64,000 nucleotides of DNA from Candidatus Nanosynbacter sp. TM7-053 (GCF_022828375.1 NZ_JAJQJX010000002.1:62001-126000); one strand, 5' to 3'. Positions 8,143-16,068 are shown, counted from the first letter of the stretch. The notes: generated from the sequence alone by a model not told the origin. A program made the numbers and translations.

Positions 8143-8955
8143 ATGAGAGAACTAAATGGCTCAGAATTAGCTGGATTTATCAAGGAGCGCCAGGCGAAAC
8201 AGGTGCGAGCTTTAAGGCAGGCTTGGCATATTAATCCTCGTTTGGCAATTGTTACTGATGTCGAAAATCCAGTTATTGAAACGTACATGCGTTTGAAACA
8301 GAGGTATGGTGCTGATATTTTGATTGACGTGGAGATTCATCGAGTCCCTGCGGGCGGTGCTTTGGAGGTGATTCAAGAATTGAACAATCGAGACGATGTC
8401 CAAGGAATAATTCTGCAATTGCCGATTAGTAATTCTGATCAGACTGAGGAGTTACTCGAGAGTATTCGAGAAGATAAAGACGTTGATGGTTTGCGCAAGA
8501 GGGCGATTTTTCAGGCAGCCACGCCAACGGCTATTAGCTGGCTGCTGGCTGGATATGGTGTTGATTTGAAAAATAAAAAAGTTGCGATTGTCGGGCGAGG
8601 TCGTTTGGTTGGTGCGCCTCTTGAGAAGATGTGGCTAAAGTCTGGCGTTGATGTGACGGTTTTTGAAAAAGGTGACGATTTATCTCAACTGATAAATTAC
8701 GATATTATCGTGTCGGCAACTGGAGTTCCAGGGCTGATTAAAAGCCAAATGATTAAGACTAAGACGGTCGTTGTTGACGCTGGAACTGCTTCGGAAAATG
8801 GAAAAATTGTTGGCGACGTATCTGAAGAAGTGCGTCAGCGCAATGATGTAATTATTACACCAAAAAAGGGCGGAGTTGGTCCGTTAACAGTCTCTGCGTT
8901 GTTTGATAATGTAATTACGGCTTGTCTAAAAATTGCGAATCAATCAAAAAATTAA
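8143..8955 (+). CDS. folD: Bifunctional methylene-THF dehydrogenase / cyclohydrolase
   Basis: Oxidises 5,10-methylene-THF and hydrolyses the product to 10-formyl-THF in the cytosol. Family marks are LQLPIS, the DVDGL segment, the Rossmann motif VGRGRLVGAPL and the C-terminal PKKGGVGPLTVSAL. The frame opens at 8116, but the start is placed at 8143: a TATACT box at 8129-8134 would make the 8143 ATG leaderless, and MRELNGSELA matches the usual FolD N-terminus. That gives 270 residues. The 3' end overlaps the convergent receiver gene by 4 bp. With glyA it forms the visible one-carbon pathway. Confidence 0.93.
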   Translation: MRELNGSELAGFIKERQAKQVRALRQAWHINPRLAIVTDVENPVIETYMRLKQRYGADILIDVEIHRVPAGGALEVIQELNNRDDVQGIILQLPISNSDQTEELLESIREDKDVDGLRKRAIFQAATPTAISWLLAGYGVDLKNKKVAIVGRGRLVGAPLEKMWLKSGVDVTVFEKGDDLSQLINYDIIVSATGVPGLIKSQMIKTKTVVVDAGTASENGKIVGDVSEEVRQRNDVIITPKKGGVGPLTVSALFDNVITACLKIANQSKN

Positions 8956-9323
8956 GCGGCTTTTATGGCAGCTTTGACTTGCTCGACAACTTGGCGCGGC
9001 GTGAGGTTCGCTTTTACGATGTAGCTATGAATTCCTAATTTCTTCAAATCGTGCGGAGCTTCTTCTTCGCCGAGATTAGTGAGGACGATAACGGGAATAG
9101 TTTTTCCCCAATCTTTAGACCTAATTCGTTTCAAAGCCTCCGCGCCGTCCATTTCCGGCATTTGTAAATCTAGCAAAATAATGTCTGGCTGAAACTTCTC
9201 GACTACTTCTATGCCAATTTGTCCGTTGGCGGCCAAGCGAACGTCAAACCCGTCCGACTCGAACTTCATTCGGTACATCTGGCTGATGGTTGGGTCGTCT
9301 TCAATGATAGCGATTTTTATCAT
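8952..9323 (-). CDS. Single-domain response regulator (CheY/Spo0F-like receiver)
   Basis: 123 residues, receiver domain only. The acidic pair is IIEDD (residues 8-9), the phospho-acceptor Asp lies in LLDLQMP near 52, followed by a switch threonine in VLTN and the conserved lysine in VKAN. There is no output domain, so it works by protein contact or phospho-relay. TATACT on the minus strand (9335-9330) ends 6 nt before the ATG, so the mRNA is probably leaderless. The hybrid-free sensor kinase at 10743 is a plausible partner. Confidence 0.93.
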   Translation of the reverse strand: MIKIAIIEDDPTISQMYRMKFESDGFDVRLAANGQIGIEVVEKFQPDIILLDLQMPEMDGAEALKRIRSKDWGKTIPVIVLTNLGEEEAPHDLKKLGIHSYIVKANLTPRQVVEQVKAAIKAA

Positions 9324-9363
9324 GCTTTAAGTATATCACATAAATTATGTTATAATTTTTGGC
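9324..9363. promoter_or_regulatory. Divergent promoters with two leaderless-type -10 boxes
   Basis: A 40-bp gap contains TATACT on the minus strand (9335-9330) and TATAAT on the plus strand (9351-9356), each 6-7 nt from the start codon it serves. Confidence 0.6.
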
Positions 9364-10716
9364 ATGGAAAAATTTAGAGGCGAACAGTATATTACAGAAA
9401 CAGGTGATTTTCTTAATGGAATTGATCATGAAGCTAATGAAAAATTAAATAGGGAAATTGCTGATCTTAGGAGTGAGGAATGTAGGGTTAAAATTGGGGA
9501 AAAGACCGATCCTGCATATAATAATCCAGATAAAATTCAGTATATATACAATTATCTGGAGCAAGGCGGGGCGGAATTAAAGGATGTTCGTAAGGATATT
9601 ATCCATATAAATTTGGCGGCGGTAGCACTTGCGAGTGTTCTAGAAAAGATTCCTTTTGTGAGAGAAAATAAATGGGGTAATGATATAGATTCATATCTGG
9701 AGATTTCTCGTGATAAGTTATTGTATGGTAAAGATCAAACTGATTCGAAGCCGTGGCACAATCAACGAGGTTCCGCACTGACATTTTTGACAATTTCTGA
9801 AGCTGAGGATTTGAGTGTTTTTGATGAAAATGGCAAAATATTGTCAGAAGGTAAATATCCAACTATGGGTGGTCCACTGCTGGATGAGTCGGTATTTGAT
9901 GAGAAGATTAATGGTTTGCCGCTGACGGAAGTTATGGTCCAAGAAAAGATCAATAACGGCGTAGATAAAGCGACGGCTATTGAAGAAGTAGAGAAGAGAA
10001 TTAGTGAAGTCCGAGAGTTTATCCAGGCGCCAGTGACGGAGAAGTTTTCTGATGTTATTCGGCATTGTGCGGATTCGCTTGGTATTCGTGAGCGGGTAGA
10101 GACGGTGAATAGTTTGTCGATTGACCATTTGAAGAAAGTGGCGGAAAAAGAAAATCGTTCGATTGATGATATGCTGGTGATGAGTTTTGGCTGCGGAACG
10201 GGACTGGCGACTTTGAAGATGTTGAAAAAACTTAAAGATGAAACGGGTGAGACGCCAACGGTTATCCTGTTAGATCAAGATCCGTTGTCTCTAGCAGCGG
10301 CGCAGAGTCTAGCTAAGAAATGGAATTTGGAAGATAAGATTGAAGTTCATTGCGAGCGATTATTCAGTAAGCTTGGCAAGCCTTTGAGTTTGGAGGGAGT
10401 TTTGGGAAATCGTAAGCTAGATATCGCGGAAGATTCTGGCTTGCGAGAATATCTGCCGGATGGCGTTTATAAGCAATTGACACGAGAATCATTGAAATTT
10501 CTACGAACCGGCGGACTAATGATCACTGGCAATATGAACGTAAATCGCCCACAAAAAGAATTTTTGCATGGACTAATGGGGTGGGTTCCAAAAGTTAGGA
10601 TGCGCTCAATTAAAGAAGGTTTTAAATTGCTCCAAAAATCTGGCATACTAAAAGAGTCTATTGAAGCTACAGTTACCGCGAGCGGCGTTTACACAGTTTT
10701 TGCGATTGAAACGTAG
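9364..10716 (+). CDS. Class I SAM-dependent methyltransferase-like protein
   Basis: 450 residues. The C-terminal half contains a Rossmann methyltransferase core: motif I VMSFGCGTGLATL near residue 276, then VILLDQDPLSL as the second-strand acidic motif, and a late YKQLTRESLKFLRTGGLMITGN segment typical of the region after strand 4. The N-terminal half (about 1-230) is helical, charged and unrecognised. No target motif is visible, so substrate (small molecule, lipid or RNA) is unknown. A TATAAT box 7 nt before the ATG predicts a leaderless mRNA. It is followed by the sensor kinase, but that gene has its own -10. Confidence 0.7.
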   Translation: MEKFRGEQYITETGDFLNGIDHEANEKLNREIADLRSEECRVKIGEKTDPAYNNPDKIQYIYNYLEQGGAELKDVRKDIIHINLAAVALASVLEKIPFVRENKWGNDIDSYLEISRDKLLYGKDQTDSKPWHNQRGSALTFLTISEAEDLSVFDENGKILSEGKYPTMGGPLLDESVFDEKINGLPLTEVMVQEKINNGVDKATAIEEVEKRISEVREFIQAPVTEKFSDVIRHCADSLGIRERVETVNSLSIDHLKKVAEKENRSIDDMLVMSFGCGTGLATLKMLKKLKDETGETPTVILLDQDPLSLAAAQSLAKKWNLEDKIEVHCERLFSKLGKPLSLEGVLGNRKLDIAEDSGLREYLPDGVYKQLTRESLKFLRTGGLMITGNMNVNRPQKEFLHGLMGWVPKVRMRSIKEGFKLLQKSGILKESIEATVTASGVYTVFAIET

Positions 10717-10742
10717 AATAAAATGCTATAATAAGCATTAGT

Positions 10743-12902
10743 ATGATGATACGAGCATTAGTGCTAGGATTGGTTGCGTTGATGGCGCTAATTTTAGGCG
10801 TTCTTGTGCTTAAAAAGTCGAAGCGACGCCACGATGCAAAGTATTGGTTTTTTCTGGTTTGTTTATGTTTGGCTGTGTGGTCGGCTGGACTTGAAGTGTT
10901 CTCCCTGGCGGACAATGGAGTAGTATTAGACACTGCATCCAGATGGTTTTATGTCGCTTCAGCTGTTTTTTGTCCTGCGTTGGCTATTTTCACTACAAAG
11001 TCGTTTCTTCCATCGACAAAATCAACGAAGAGTTTTATCTGCGCATCTAGTATATTAATAACGATTTTTTCGCTATACATTATTTTGGTGCCTGAATTTA
11101 TTATTAATACATCAGAAATTGTCACGCCAGTAGATTTTTCTCGAATTCCGATTCATGCAGTCAACTATGTTATTTTTGCAACTTTTTTCTCGGTATTCTT
11201 CTTAATTTCTATGTGTTTTGGTCATATAGCGTGGCGCAAATCAGATCCTGTTCGACGCAAGCAAGTCGCGATTTACATGATTGGTCTGTTGATATGTAGC
11301 ATTCCTGGCTTTGTAGTGGATCTGTTTCTTCCGGCGTTTGGTGACTATCGATATATATGGATTGGTCCAATTGCTACGATTATTTTCTTATTTGCAATTA
11401 TGTATAGCATCGTCAGGTACCGATTGATGGACGTAAAAATGGCGGTGGCTCGAAGCGTTTCGTATATGCTGCTATTAATTGCACTGGCTGTCGTCTATGT
11501 GATTTCCGCATATGTTATTTCAATTCTGGTTTTTCAGCGTAGCCTGACGGTTGATAGCCACGTAAATCTTATGAATATGATTTTGGCTATGGTTTTGGCT
11601 GTCGTATATCAACCGGTGAAGAAAATATTTGATAAATTTACTGATAGGGTTTTTTATTACGGAGAATATGACGCTGATACGTTTACGCGTGAGATTAGTA
11701 AAATATTAACTTATACAGCGGATTTGCAATTGCTAACTCGACGTGTTGGTAATTATATAGCGACTTCTCTTAAGGCGGAAAAAGTAGCGTTTTGCATTCC
11801 GGAAAAAGGAATATATGGTCGAGCGGGTCGGCGACGAATATCTGTTGTCGAGGAAGACGTTCACAGGATTATGGATTACTATTATAAGAATTGTAGTTTC
11901 CCGGAAGTTATTTTGGCAAATCAAGTAAAAGATCCAGAGCTGAAGAAACTTTTGGATATTCATCGCACGAAAATTGTTATGCCGCTGCTGCATCAAAATC
12001 AAGAAACGGGAATTCTGTTTCTGGGCGAGCATAAAAGTTTGGGGTATAGTTCTCGCGATATTGAAATGCTGGAATCGATTGCTGGGGAATTGGCGGTGTC
12101 GATTCGAAATTCTTTGTCATTGGAAGAGATTAATGAATTGAATAAGAGTTTGCAGCGCAAAATTGACGAGGCGACGAAAGAATTGAGGTTCAGTAATCGA
12201 CAGCTTCAGCGACTAGACGAGGCGAAGAACGAATTTATTTCTATGGCTTCACATCAGTTAAGGACACCGTTGACTAGTATTAAAGGTTATCTGGATATGA
12301 TGCTGGAGGGTGATTTGGGGAAGATTACACCGACGCAACGTGCGGTTCTTAGAGAGGCGTTTTCTTCGAGCGAGCGTATGGTGAGGCTAATAAACGATTT
12401 TCTTAATGTTTCTAGACTTCAGACTGGCAAATTTAATATCGATAAGCAGAAGGTAGACATTGCTCAAATTCTTCGGGATGAAGTTGCTTTGCTTAAGGTT
12501 GTGGCGGATCAGAGAACTGTCGAAATGGACCTAAAGATTGATAAAAAAGTTCCATTGATTACGGCCGACTCTGAGAAGATTCGTCAAGTTATGCTGAATA
12601 TGATCGACAACGCTATTTACTATTCAAATCCGCACAAAAAGGTAATAATTTCTCTAAAAAATAGTAATGGTGCGATTGAATTTACAGTGAAAGATTCGGG
12701 AATCGGTGTGCCAAAATCAGAGCAAGCAAATTTGTTTGGCAAATTCTTCCGCGGCGCAAATGCCAGAAAAAAGCGACCAGACGGCACTGGCGTTGGTTTA
12801 TTTTTGGCGAGGAAAGTTATTTTATCACACGACGGCGAAATGATCTTTGAATCAGAAGAAGGAAAAGGTAGTACTTTTGGGTTTAAGTTGCCAGTTCGTT
12901 AA
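10743..12902 (+). CDS. Membrane sensor histidine kinase (7TM-like, GAF, HisKA, HATPase)
   Basis: 719 residues. About seven or eight hydrophobic segments occupy residues 1-300, resembling the histidine-kinase N-terminal 7TM region. A GAF-like domain follows (about 315-460), then a coiled coil (about 460-490). HisKA carries the phospho-acceptor His in ASHQLRTPLTS. The ATPase domain has the N box DNAIYYS, G1 DSGIGVP, F box FGKFFRG and G2 DGTGVGLFLA. The ligand is unknown. TATAAT at 10727-10732 lies 10 nt before the ATG. The likely partner is the receiver protein at 8952. Its 3' end overlaps the convergent small membrane gene by 4 bp. Confidence 0.93.
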   Translation: MMIRALVLGLVALMALILGVLVLKKSKRRHDAKYWFFLVCLCLAVWSAGLEVFSLADNGVVLDTASRWFYVASAVFCPALAIFTTKSFLPSTKSTKSFICASSILITIFSLYIILVPEFIINTSEIVTPVDFSRIPIHAVNYVIFATFFSVFFLISMCFGHIAWRKSDPVRRKQVAIYMIGLLICSIPGFVVDLFLPAFGDYRYIWIGPIATIIFLFAIMYSIVRYRLMDVKMAVARSVSYMLLLIALAVVYVISAYVISILVFQRSLTVDSHVNLMNMILAMVLAVVYQPVKKIFDKFTDRVFYYGEYDADTFTREISKILTYTADLQLLTRRVGNYIATSLKAEKVAFCIPEKGIYGRAGRRRISVVEEDVHRIMDYYYKNCSFPEVILANQVKDPELKKLLDIHRTKIVMPLLHQNQETGILFLGEHKSLGYSSRDIEMLESIAGELAVSIRNSLSLEEINELNKSLQRKIDEATKELRFSNRQLQRLDEAKNEFISMASHQLRTPLTSIKGYLDMMLEGDLGKITPTQRAVLREAFSSSERMVRLINDFLNVSRLQTGKFNIDKQKVDIAQILRDEVALLKVVADQRTVEMDLKIDKKVPLITADSEKIRQVMLNMIDNAIYYSNPHKKVIISLKNSNGAIEFTVKDSGIGVPKSEQANLFGKFFRGANARKKRPDGTGVGLFLARKVILSHDGEMIFESEEGKGSTFGFKLPVR

Positions 12903-13114
12903 CGAAATAAACTCAGTATTCCAGAAATAACGATAATTAAAGCAATTGCAACGAGTCCCGCCATGCCAATGGTGCGAATGAGTTTTTTCCGATCAAAAAA
13001 CCATTGAGATAATTTGGGGCGATTCGTTGCTGTAATCCTTGTTACCTTTGGCCGCTGAGATGTCGCGTCCATCCCAGAATATTTTTTATTGCGCTTTTTC
13101 TTCTGCTTTGTCAT
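12899..13114 (-). CDS. Small basic single-pass membrane protein
   Basis: 71 residues: a very basic head (MTKQKKKRNKKYSG), a polar stretch, then one C-terminal membrane segment (about 46-68, GLVAIALIIVISGILSL). The longer open frame starts at 13171, but a TATAAT box (13126-13121, minus strand) ends 6 nt before the ATG at 13114, which fixes the start and predicts a leaderless mRNA. Function unknown; the layout fits a tail-anchored protein. Confidence 0.65.
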   Translation of the reverse strand: MTKQKKKRNKKYSGMDATSQRPKVTRITATNRPKLSQWFFDRKKLIRTIGMAGLVAIALIIVISGILSLFR

Positions 13115-13205
13115 GGAAATATTATACATTAATAGATAACGGCGGAGAAGTGGCTGATTTGCTATAGACAATTCGACGGTAATTTGTTATGATATCTGAA
13201 GTCGT

Positions 13206-13280
13206 GGCCTTATCGTCTAACGGTTAGGACACCAGGTTTTCATCCTGGCAATCCGGGTTCGATTCCCGGTAAGGTCACCA
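13206..13280 (+). tRNA. tRNA-Glu (TTC)
   Basis: Acceptor GGCCTTA/TAAGGTC, discriminator A, encoded CCA; anticodon stem CCAGG/CCTGG with loop TTTTCAT gives TTC; T-arm CCGGG-TTCGATT-CCCGG. It stands 200 bp left of the inverted-repeat element, but no copy of its 3' end is seen at the far side. Confidence 0.95.
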
Positions 13281-13305
13281 AATCGGAACTAAAATGGAAA
13301 CAACG

Positions 13306-13330
13306 GTCGCCTGAACGGGCGGCTTTTTTT
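13306..13330 (+). terminator. Terminator after tRNA-Glu
   Basis: GTCGCC (13306-13311) pairs with GGCGGC (13318-13323, one G-T pair) and is followed by seven T. Confidence 0.75.
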
Positions 13331-13384
13331 GCTGGCAGCACGCAGCGCCGACCGGCGATTTTTCTGGGCGGAGTTAAGAAAATG

Positions 13385-13410
13385 GTCGTCATTTATGACG
13401 ACTTCTTTTT
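13385..13410 (+). terminator. Second terminator-like hairpin left of the element
   Basis: GTCGTCA (13385-13391) and TGACGAC (13396-13402) form a perfect 7-bp stem with loop TTTA, then TTCTTTTT. No gene lies between this and tRNA-Glu; 13281-13479 otherwise shows no coding sequence. A 10-bp sequence ATAGGTTCGA at 13420-13429 recurs inside the right inverted repeat (15995-16004) in the same orientation, and inverted inside the left one (13499-13508). Confidence 0.5.
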
Positions 13411-13479
13411 GTTGTATTTATAGGTTCGACCCGAAAATTTCAAGGCATAAGGATTTTTTGCGCTGAGGTCATCGCCCTT

Positions 13480-13629
13480 TGTGATTTTACGCCCAAGCTC
13501 GAACCTATCTTGAGAGCAAGCCTAGACTCTAGCAAATACATCAGGACAAAGCCCTGTTCGGCGGGTCGCCCGCACCCCGACCCGCCGAAACCGCCAGCGA
13601 TAACTAGTTTGTCTGGTTGGGTTATTTTT
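13480..13629 (+). repeat. Left 150-bp inverted repeat
   Basis: Matches the reverse complement of 15874-16023 at all but about 3 positions, all clustered around 13587-13592. It contains a GC-rich hairpin (13557-13568 pairing with 13578-13589, 12 bp, 9-nt loop). Confidence 0.9.
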
Positions 13630-13644
13630 GATATAATTATAACC

Positions 13645-13804
13645 GTCTTAAGTTATACCTATTGCGTCCGCAGTAGAAAAAACGTACCGCAAGGTTTCGA
13701 GCGATGTGCCTAAAAATTAGGACATCGCGCGAAACAGTAGGACATGTCGTTCTGCTGCGGACAAACGACTTAAGACACCGTTGCGGTGTCCTATTTTATT
13801 TTTG
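13645..13804 (+). ncRNA. Candidate structured small RNA (long bulged hairpin) inside the R-M element
   Basis: A TGATATAAT promoter (TATAAT 13632-13637) would start transcription near 13644, exactly where a nested palindrome begins. Stem 1 pairs GTCTTAAGT (13645-13653) with 13768-13776. Stem 2 pairs 13666-13676 with 13752-13762 (11 bp, one G-T). A near-symmetric internal bubble of 17 and 16 nt follows. The apical stem pairs 13694-13713 with 13717-13735 (18 bp, one mismatch, one bulge, AAA loop). It ends in a terminator: GACACCG (13774-13780) and CGGTGTC (13784-13790), then a T-rich run to 13804. Promoter, closed structure and terminator together argue for an RNA of about 155 nt. Its outline (closing stem, large central bubble, apical stem) recalls 6S RNA, but no sequence homology is claimed. 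It could instead be a leader or attenuator for the methyltransferase. Confidence 0.55.
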
Positions 13805-13829
13805 ATAGCACCGCAGAAAGTAGTGCTAT
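13805..13829 (+). promoter_or_regulatory. Inverted repeat covering the methyltransferase start codon
   Basis: ATAGCAC (13805-13811) and GTGCTAT (13823-13829) are exact inverted repeats with an 11-nt spacer; the second arm includes AT of the ATG at 13828. It could be a DNA operator for self-repression by the methyltransferase, or an mRNA hairpin that hides the start codon and the weak AGAAAG ribosome site in its loop. Confidence 0.45.
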
Positions 13830-14820
13830 GACTGACAAGATAACTTTTATAGATTTGTTTGCAGGAATTGGCGGTTTTCATCTCGCATTTCATAATCTCG
13901 GTGCAGAGTGTGTTTTTGCATCAGAATGGGATAAAGACGCGCGAAAGACCTATGAAGCCAATTTTGCAAAAATATCGCCCGAATTATTCAAGAAAAACAC
14001 TAACGGAGAAACGCGTTTTGCTGGTGATATTACTAAAGTTGATGCCAGTAAAATACCCGACTTTGATATATTAACAGGCGGATTTCCTTGTCAGCCATTT
14101 AGCATAATTGGCGCAAAGGCAGGCTTTGAGCATGAGACACAAGGGACACTATTCTTTGATATCGAGCGAATTCTAAAGGAAAAGCAGCCGAAAGCTTTCG
14201 TTCTAGAAAATGTTCGTAATTTGACCGCACATGATAAAGGAAAAACCTTTAAGATCATTATTGAACATCTGGAAAAACTGGGATACTTTGTCCACTACAA
14301 AATCATAAATGCCCTTGACTATGGGGTTCCACAAAAGCGTGAGCGAATTATTATTGTAGGATTTAAGGAGAATGTTCCTTTTAGTTTTCCAGCCCCTCTG
14401 CCAATCGAAAAAAGAGCCACCATAAAAGATATCTTAGAAACTGGAAATATTGAGGACAAATATTTTGTAAAGCCTGAAATACGCGACAGAAGGCATGCTA
14501 AAATGCTACTCAAGACGATTACGGAGCCGAGTCGTCCATATATCACTCATGAAAATGTATCGGGGAGTGTTACTCCACATAGCTACTCGTGCGCACTTCG
14601 TGCGGGCGCAAGCGCTAATTATATCTTGATCAATAATGAGAGACGGCCAACGGAGCGTGAATTATTGCGAATACAGGGATTTCCTGACTGGTTTAAGGTA
14701 GTTGTTTCGTATTCTGGAATAAAAAAGCAAACTGGAAATGCTATAGCAGTTCCAGCCATTGAGAGTGTCGCCCGAGAGGTTCTAAAGTCCCTGAGGCTAT
14801 TCAAGGAGATTAAGAAGTGA
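13828..14820 (+). CDS. C5-cytosine DNA methyltransferase of a type II R-M system (M.HaeII-like)
   Basis: Methylates cytosine at C5 to protect host DNA from the adjacent endonuclease. Ordered motifs: I FIDLFAGIGGFHLAF, IV with the catalytic cysteine GGFPCQPFS, VI ENVRNL, VIII QKRERIIIVGF, IX RELLRIQGFPDWF, and X KQTGNAIAVPAI. The target recognition domain falls between VIII and IX (about 195-280). The protein is 330 residues, usual for the family. The frame is open from a GTG at 13786, but that lies within a terminator hairpin; ATG 13828 begins MTDKITFIDLF as expected. The GTG of the endonuclease overlaps its TGA, so both are translated from one mRNA. Specificity (RGCGCY) is inferred from the partner. 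Confidence 0.93.
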   Translation: MTDKITFIDLFAGIGGFHLAFHNLGAECVFASEWDKDARKTYEANFAKISPELFKKNTNGETRFAGDITKVDASKIPDFDILTGGFPCQPFSIIGAKAGFEHETQGTLFFDIERILKEKQPKAFVLENVRNLTAHDKGKTFKIIIEHLEKLGYFVHYKIINALDYGVPQKRERIIIVGFKENVPFSFPAPLPIEKRATIKDILETGNIEDKYFVKPEIRDRRHAKMLLKTITEPSRPYITHENVSGSVTPHSYSCALRAGASANYILINNERRPTERELLRIQGFPDWFKVVVSYSGIKKQTGNAIAVPAIESVAREVLKSLRLFKEIKK

Positions 14821-15875
14821 GTCCTACTACGGCAAAACAACTACTTGATGTATTTCTTGCAAAGCAACGTGTTCATTGGTATAAACCAGTTCAAATTGCC
14901 GAGATATTGTATAGAAAGCGCATAGACCCAAATAGTGTAGATATTTTAGACCTAGAGACATATAGAACAAAAAGCAAGAAGTGGCGCGACGATATAACCA
15001 TGGAATTATTAGGTCGAAAGAGCACGAGTTCTGCAAAGTTCCAAGACGACTTGTTTAATAACAATGCGATTCCGCCAAGTCTTTTAAATATCTTGAGTCA
15101 GGAGAATATAAGGACAGGCGGAGCCGTGGAGGCTTACATATACAGTATGTTTGCAAACAAAAAATCACAGCTAGCAAATGCCCTCAGTTATGCAGTTAAT
15201 TCATCGCCTCAGGCTTTCAATGTCGTACATTTTATCAACTCTTTCTATGCGGAGCCGGGCTTAAAAAGAAGTCTTGATAAAATATATGAAATTATTGTTT
15301 TCGCATTGTTTTCAACATTAACCAACGAGCTAGAGCTAGAAATGCAATTATCTGTAGCGGACAATAAGATTGATATTCTGCGCGAGTTTGAGGACTTCAC
15401 AAAAAACATTATGCAATTATCTGTAGATAATTTAGTCAGTACCGAATCGGCCAAGGTGTATCGTGTAGGCATTACAAACGCCGCCGACAGAGGTCTTGAT
15501 ATGTATGCGAATTGGGGGCCTGCTATTCAGATTAAGCATCTTGCTCTTGACGAAGCGTTAGCAGAATCGGTAGTTAATTCTATCAACAGCGACAGGGTGA
15601 TAATTGTCTGCAAGTCTGCTGAGCAGCGTGTTATTGTCAGTCTACTAAATCAAATTGGCTGGAAGTCAAAAATACAAAGTATAGTAACCGAACAAGACCT
15701 AGAGCGATGGTATGAAAAAGCACTACGCGGTAAGTTTTCGGAAAATATGGGTGTTAAATTACTGCAAAATATAGCCAATGGTATATCCGAAGAGTTTCCT
15801 TCGGTGGTACAGGATCAGAATTCGACTATAGCTTGTCGAAATTATGACAATATCCATGACGATATCTGGAGATAA
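14817..15875 (+). CDS. HaeII-family type II restriction endonuclease
   Basis: 352 residues. I recognise the HaeII family pattern from general knowledge: the N-terminal VHWYKPVQIAEILYR and DLETYRTKSKKWRD segments, then KSTSSAKFQDDLF, GAVEAYIY, and the late RGLDMYANWGPAIQIKHL block. HaeII cleaves RGCGCY. The acidic and lysine residues around DRGLDMYANWGPAIQIKH could form the PD-(D/E)xK-like centre, which is not proven. The GTG start overlaps the methyltransferase stop, with AAGGAG 8 nt upstream, so the endonuclease is translated after the protective enzyme. Uninterrupted and probably functional. Confidence 0.82.
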   Translation: MSPTTAKQLLDVFLAKQRVHWYKPVQIAEILYRKRIDPNSVDILDLETYRTKSKKWRDDITMELLGRKSTSSAKFQDDLFNNNAIPPSLLNILSQENIRTGGAVEAYIYSMFANKKSQLANALSYAVNSSPQAFNVVHFINSFYAEPGLKRSLDKIYEIIVFALFSTLTNELELEMQLSVADNKIDILREFEDFTKNIMQLSVDNLVSTESAKVYRVGITNAADRGLDMYANWGPAIQIKHLALDEALAESVVNSINSDRVIIVCKSAEQRVIVSLLNQIGWKSKIQSIVTEQDLERWYEKALRGKFSENMGVKLLQNIANGISEEFPSVVQDQNSTIACRNYDNIHDDIWR

Positions 15876-16023
15876 AAATAACCCAACCAGACAAACTAGT
15901 TATCGCTGGCTGTCCCGGCGGGTCGGGGTGCGGGCGACCCGCCGAACAGGGCTTTGTCCTGATGTATTTGCTAGAGTCTAGGCTTGCTCTCAAGATAGGT
16001 TCGAGCTTGGGCGTAAAATCACA
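15874..16023 (-). repeat. Right 150-bp inverted repeat
   Basis: Reverse complement of 13480-13629 with about 3 mismatches. It begins inside the endonuclease stop codon. The next 45 bp to the minus-strand gene at 16069 hold no recognisable feature. Confidence 0.9.
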
Positions 16024-16068
16024 CCATAAAGAATGTTTGAAATAGTTCGCTTATTGTGGCGAGTTTTT

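Larger units (their letters stand above)
13480..16023. mobile_element. 2544-bp element with 150-bp inverted repeats carrying a type II R-M system
   Basis: The element is defined by near-identical inverted repeats at 13480-13629 and 15874-16023. Its tips read 5'-TGTG...CACA-3', as in many transposons. Inside are a small-RNA-like unit (13645-13804), a C5-methyltransferase and a HaeII-type endonuclease. There is no transposase, integrase or recombinase, and no clear target duplication (ccctt on the left, ccata on the right). It therefore looks like a non-autonomous, MITE-like cassette moved in trans. The restriction gene's stop codon overlaps the right repeat by two bases, so the repeats sit directly against the cargo. 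The repeats are GC-rich compared with the surroundings. Mobility is inferred from structure only. Confidence 0.75.

Noticed and set aside
13206..13280. tRNA-Glu as an integration site for the R-M element
   Set aside because: No repeat of the tRNA 3' end is found at the right side, and the element begins 200 bp away.
13510..13713. A 67-codon open frame in the left part of the R-M element
   Set aside because: It runs through the inverted repeat and the predicted RNA, has no ribosome site and low-complexity Pro/Arg content from the GC-rich hairpin.
13786..13827. GTG start extending the methyltransferase N-terminus
   Set aside because: It would begin inside a terminator hairpin; the ATG at 13828 gives the normal family N-terminus.
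13480..16023. Calling the element an insertion sequence
   Set aside because: No transposase or integrase is encoded; only its ends look transposon-like.
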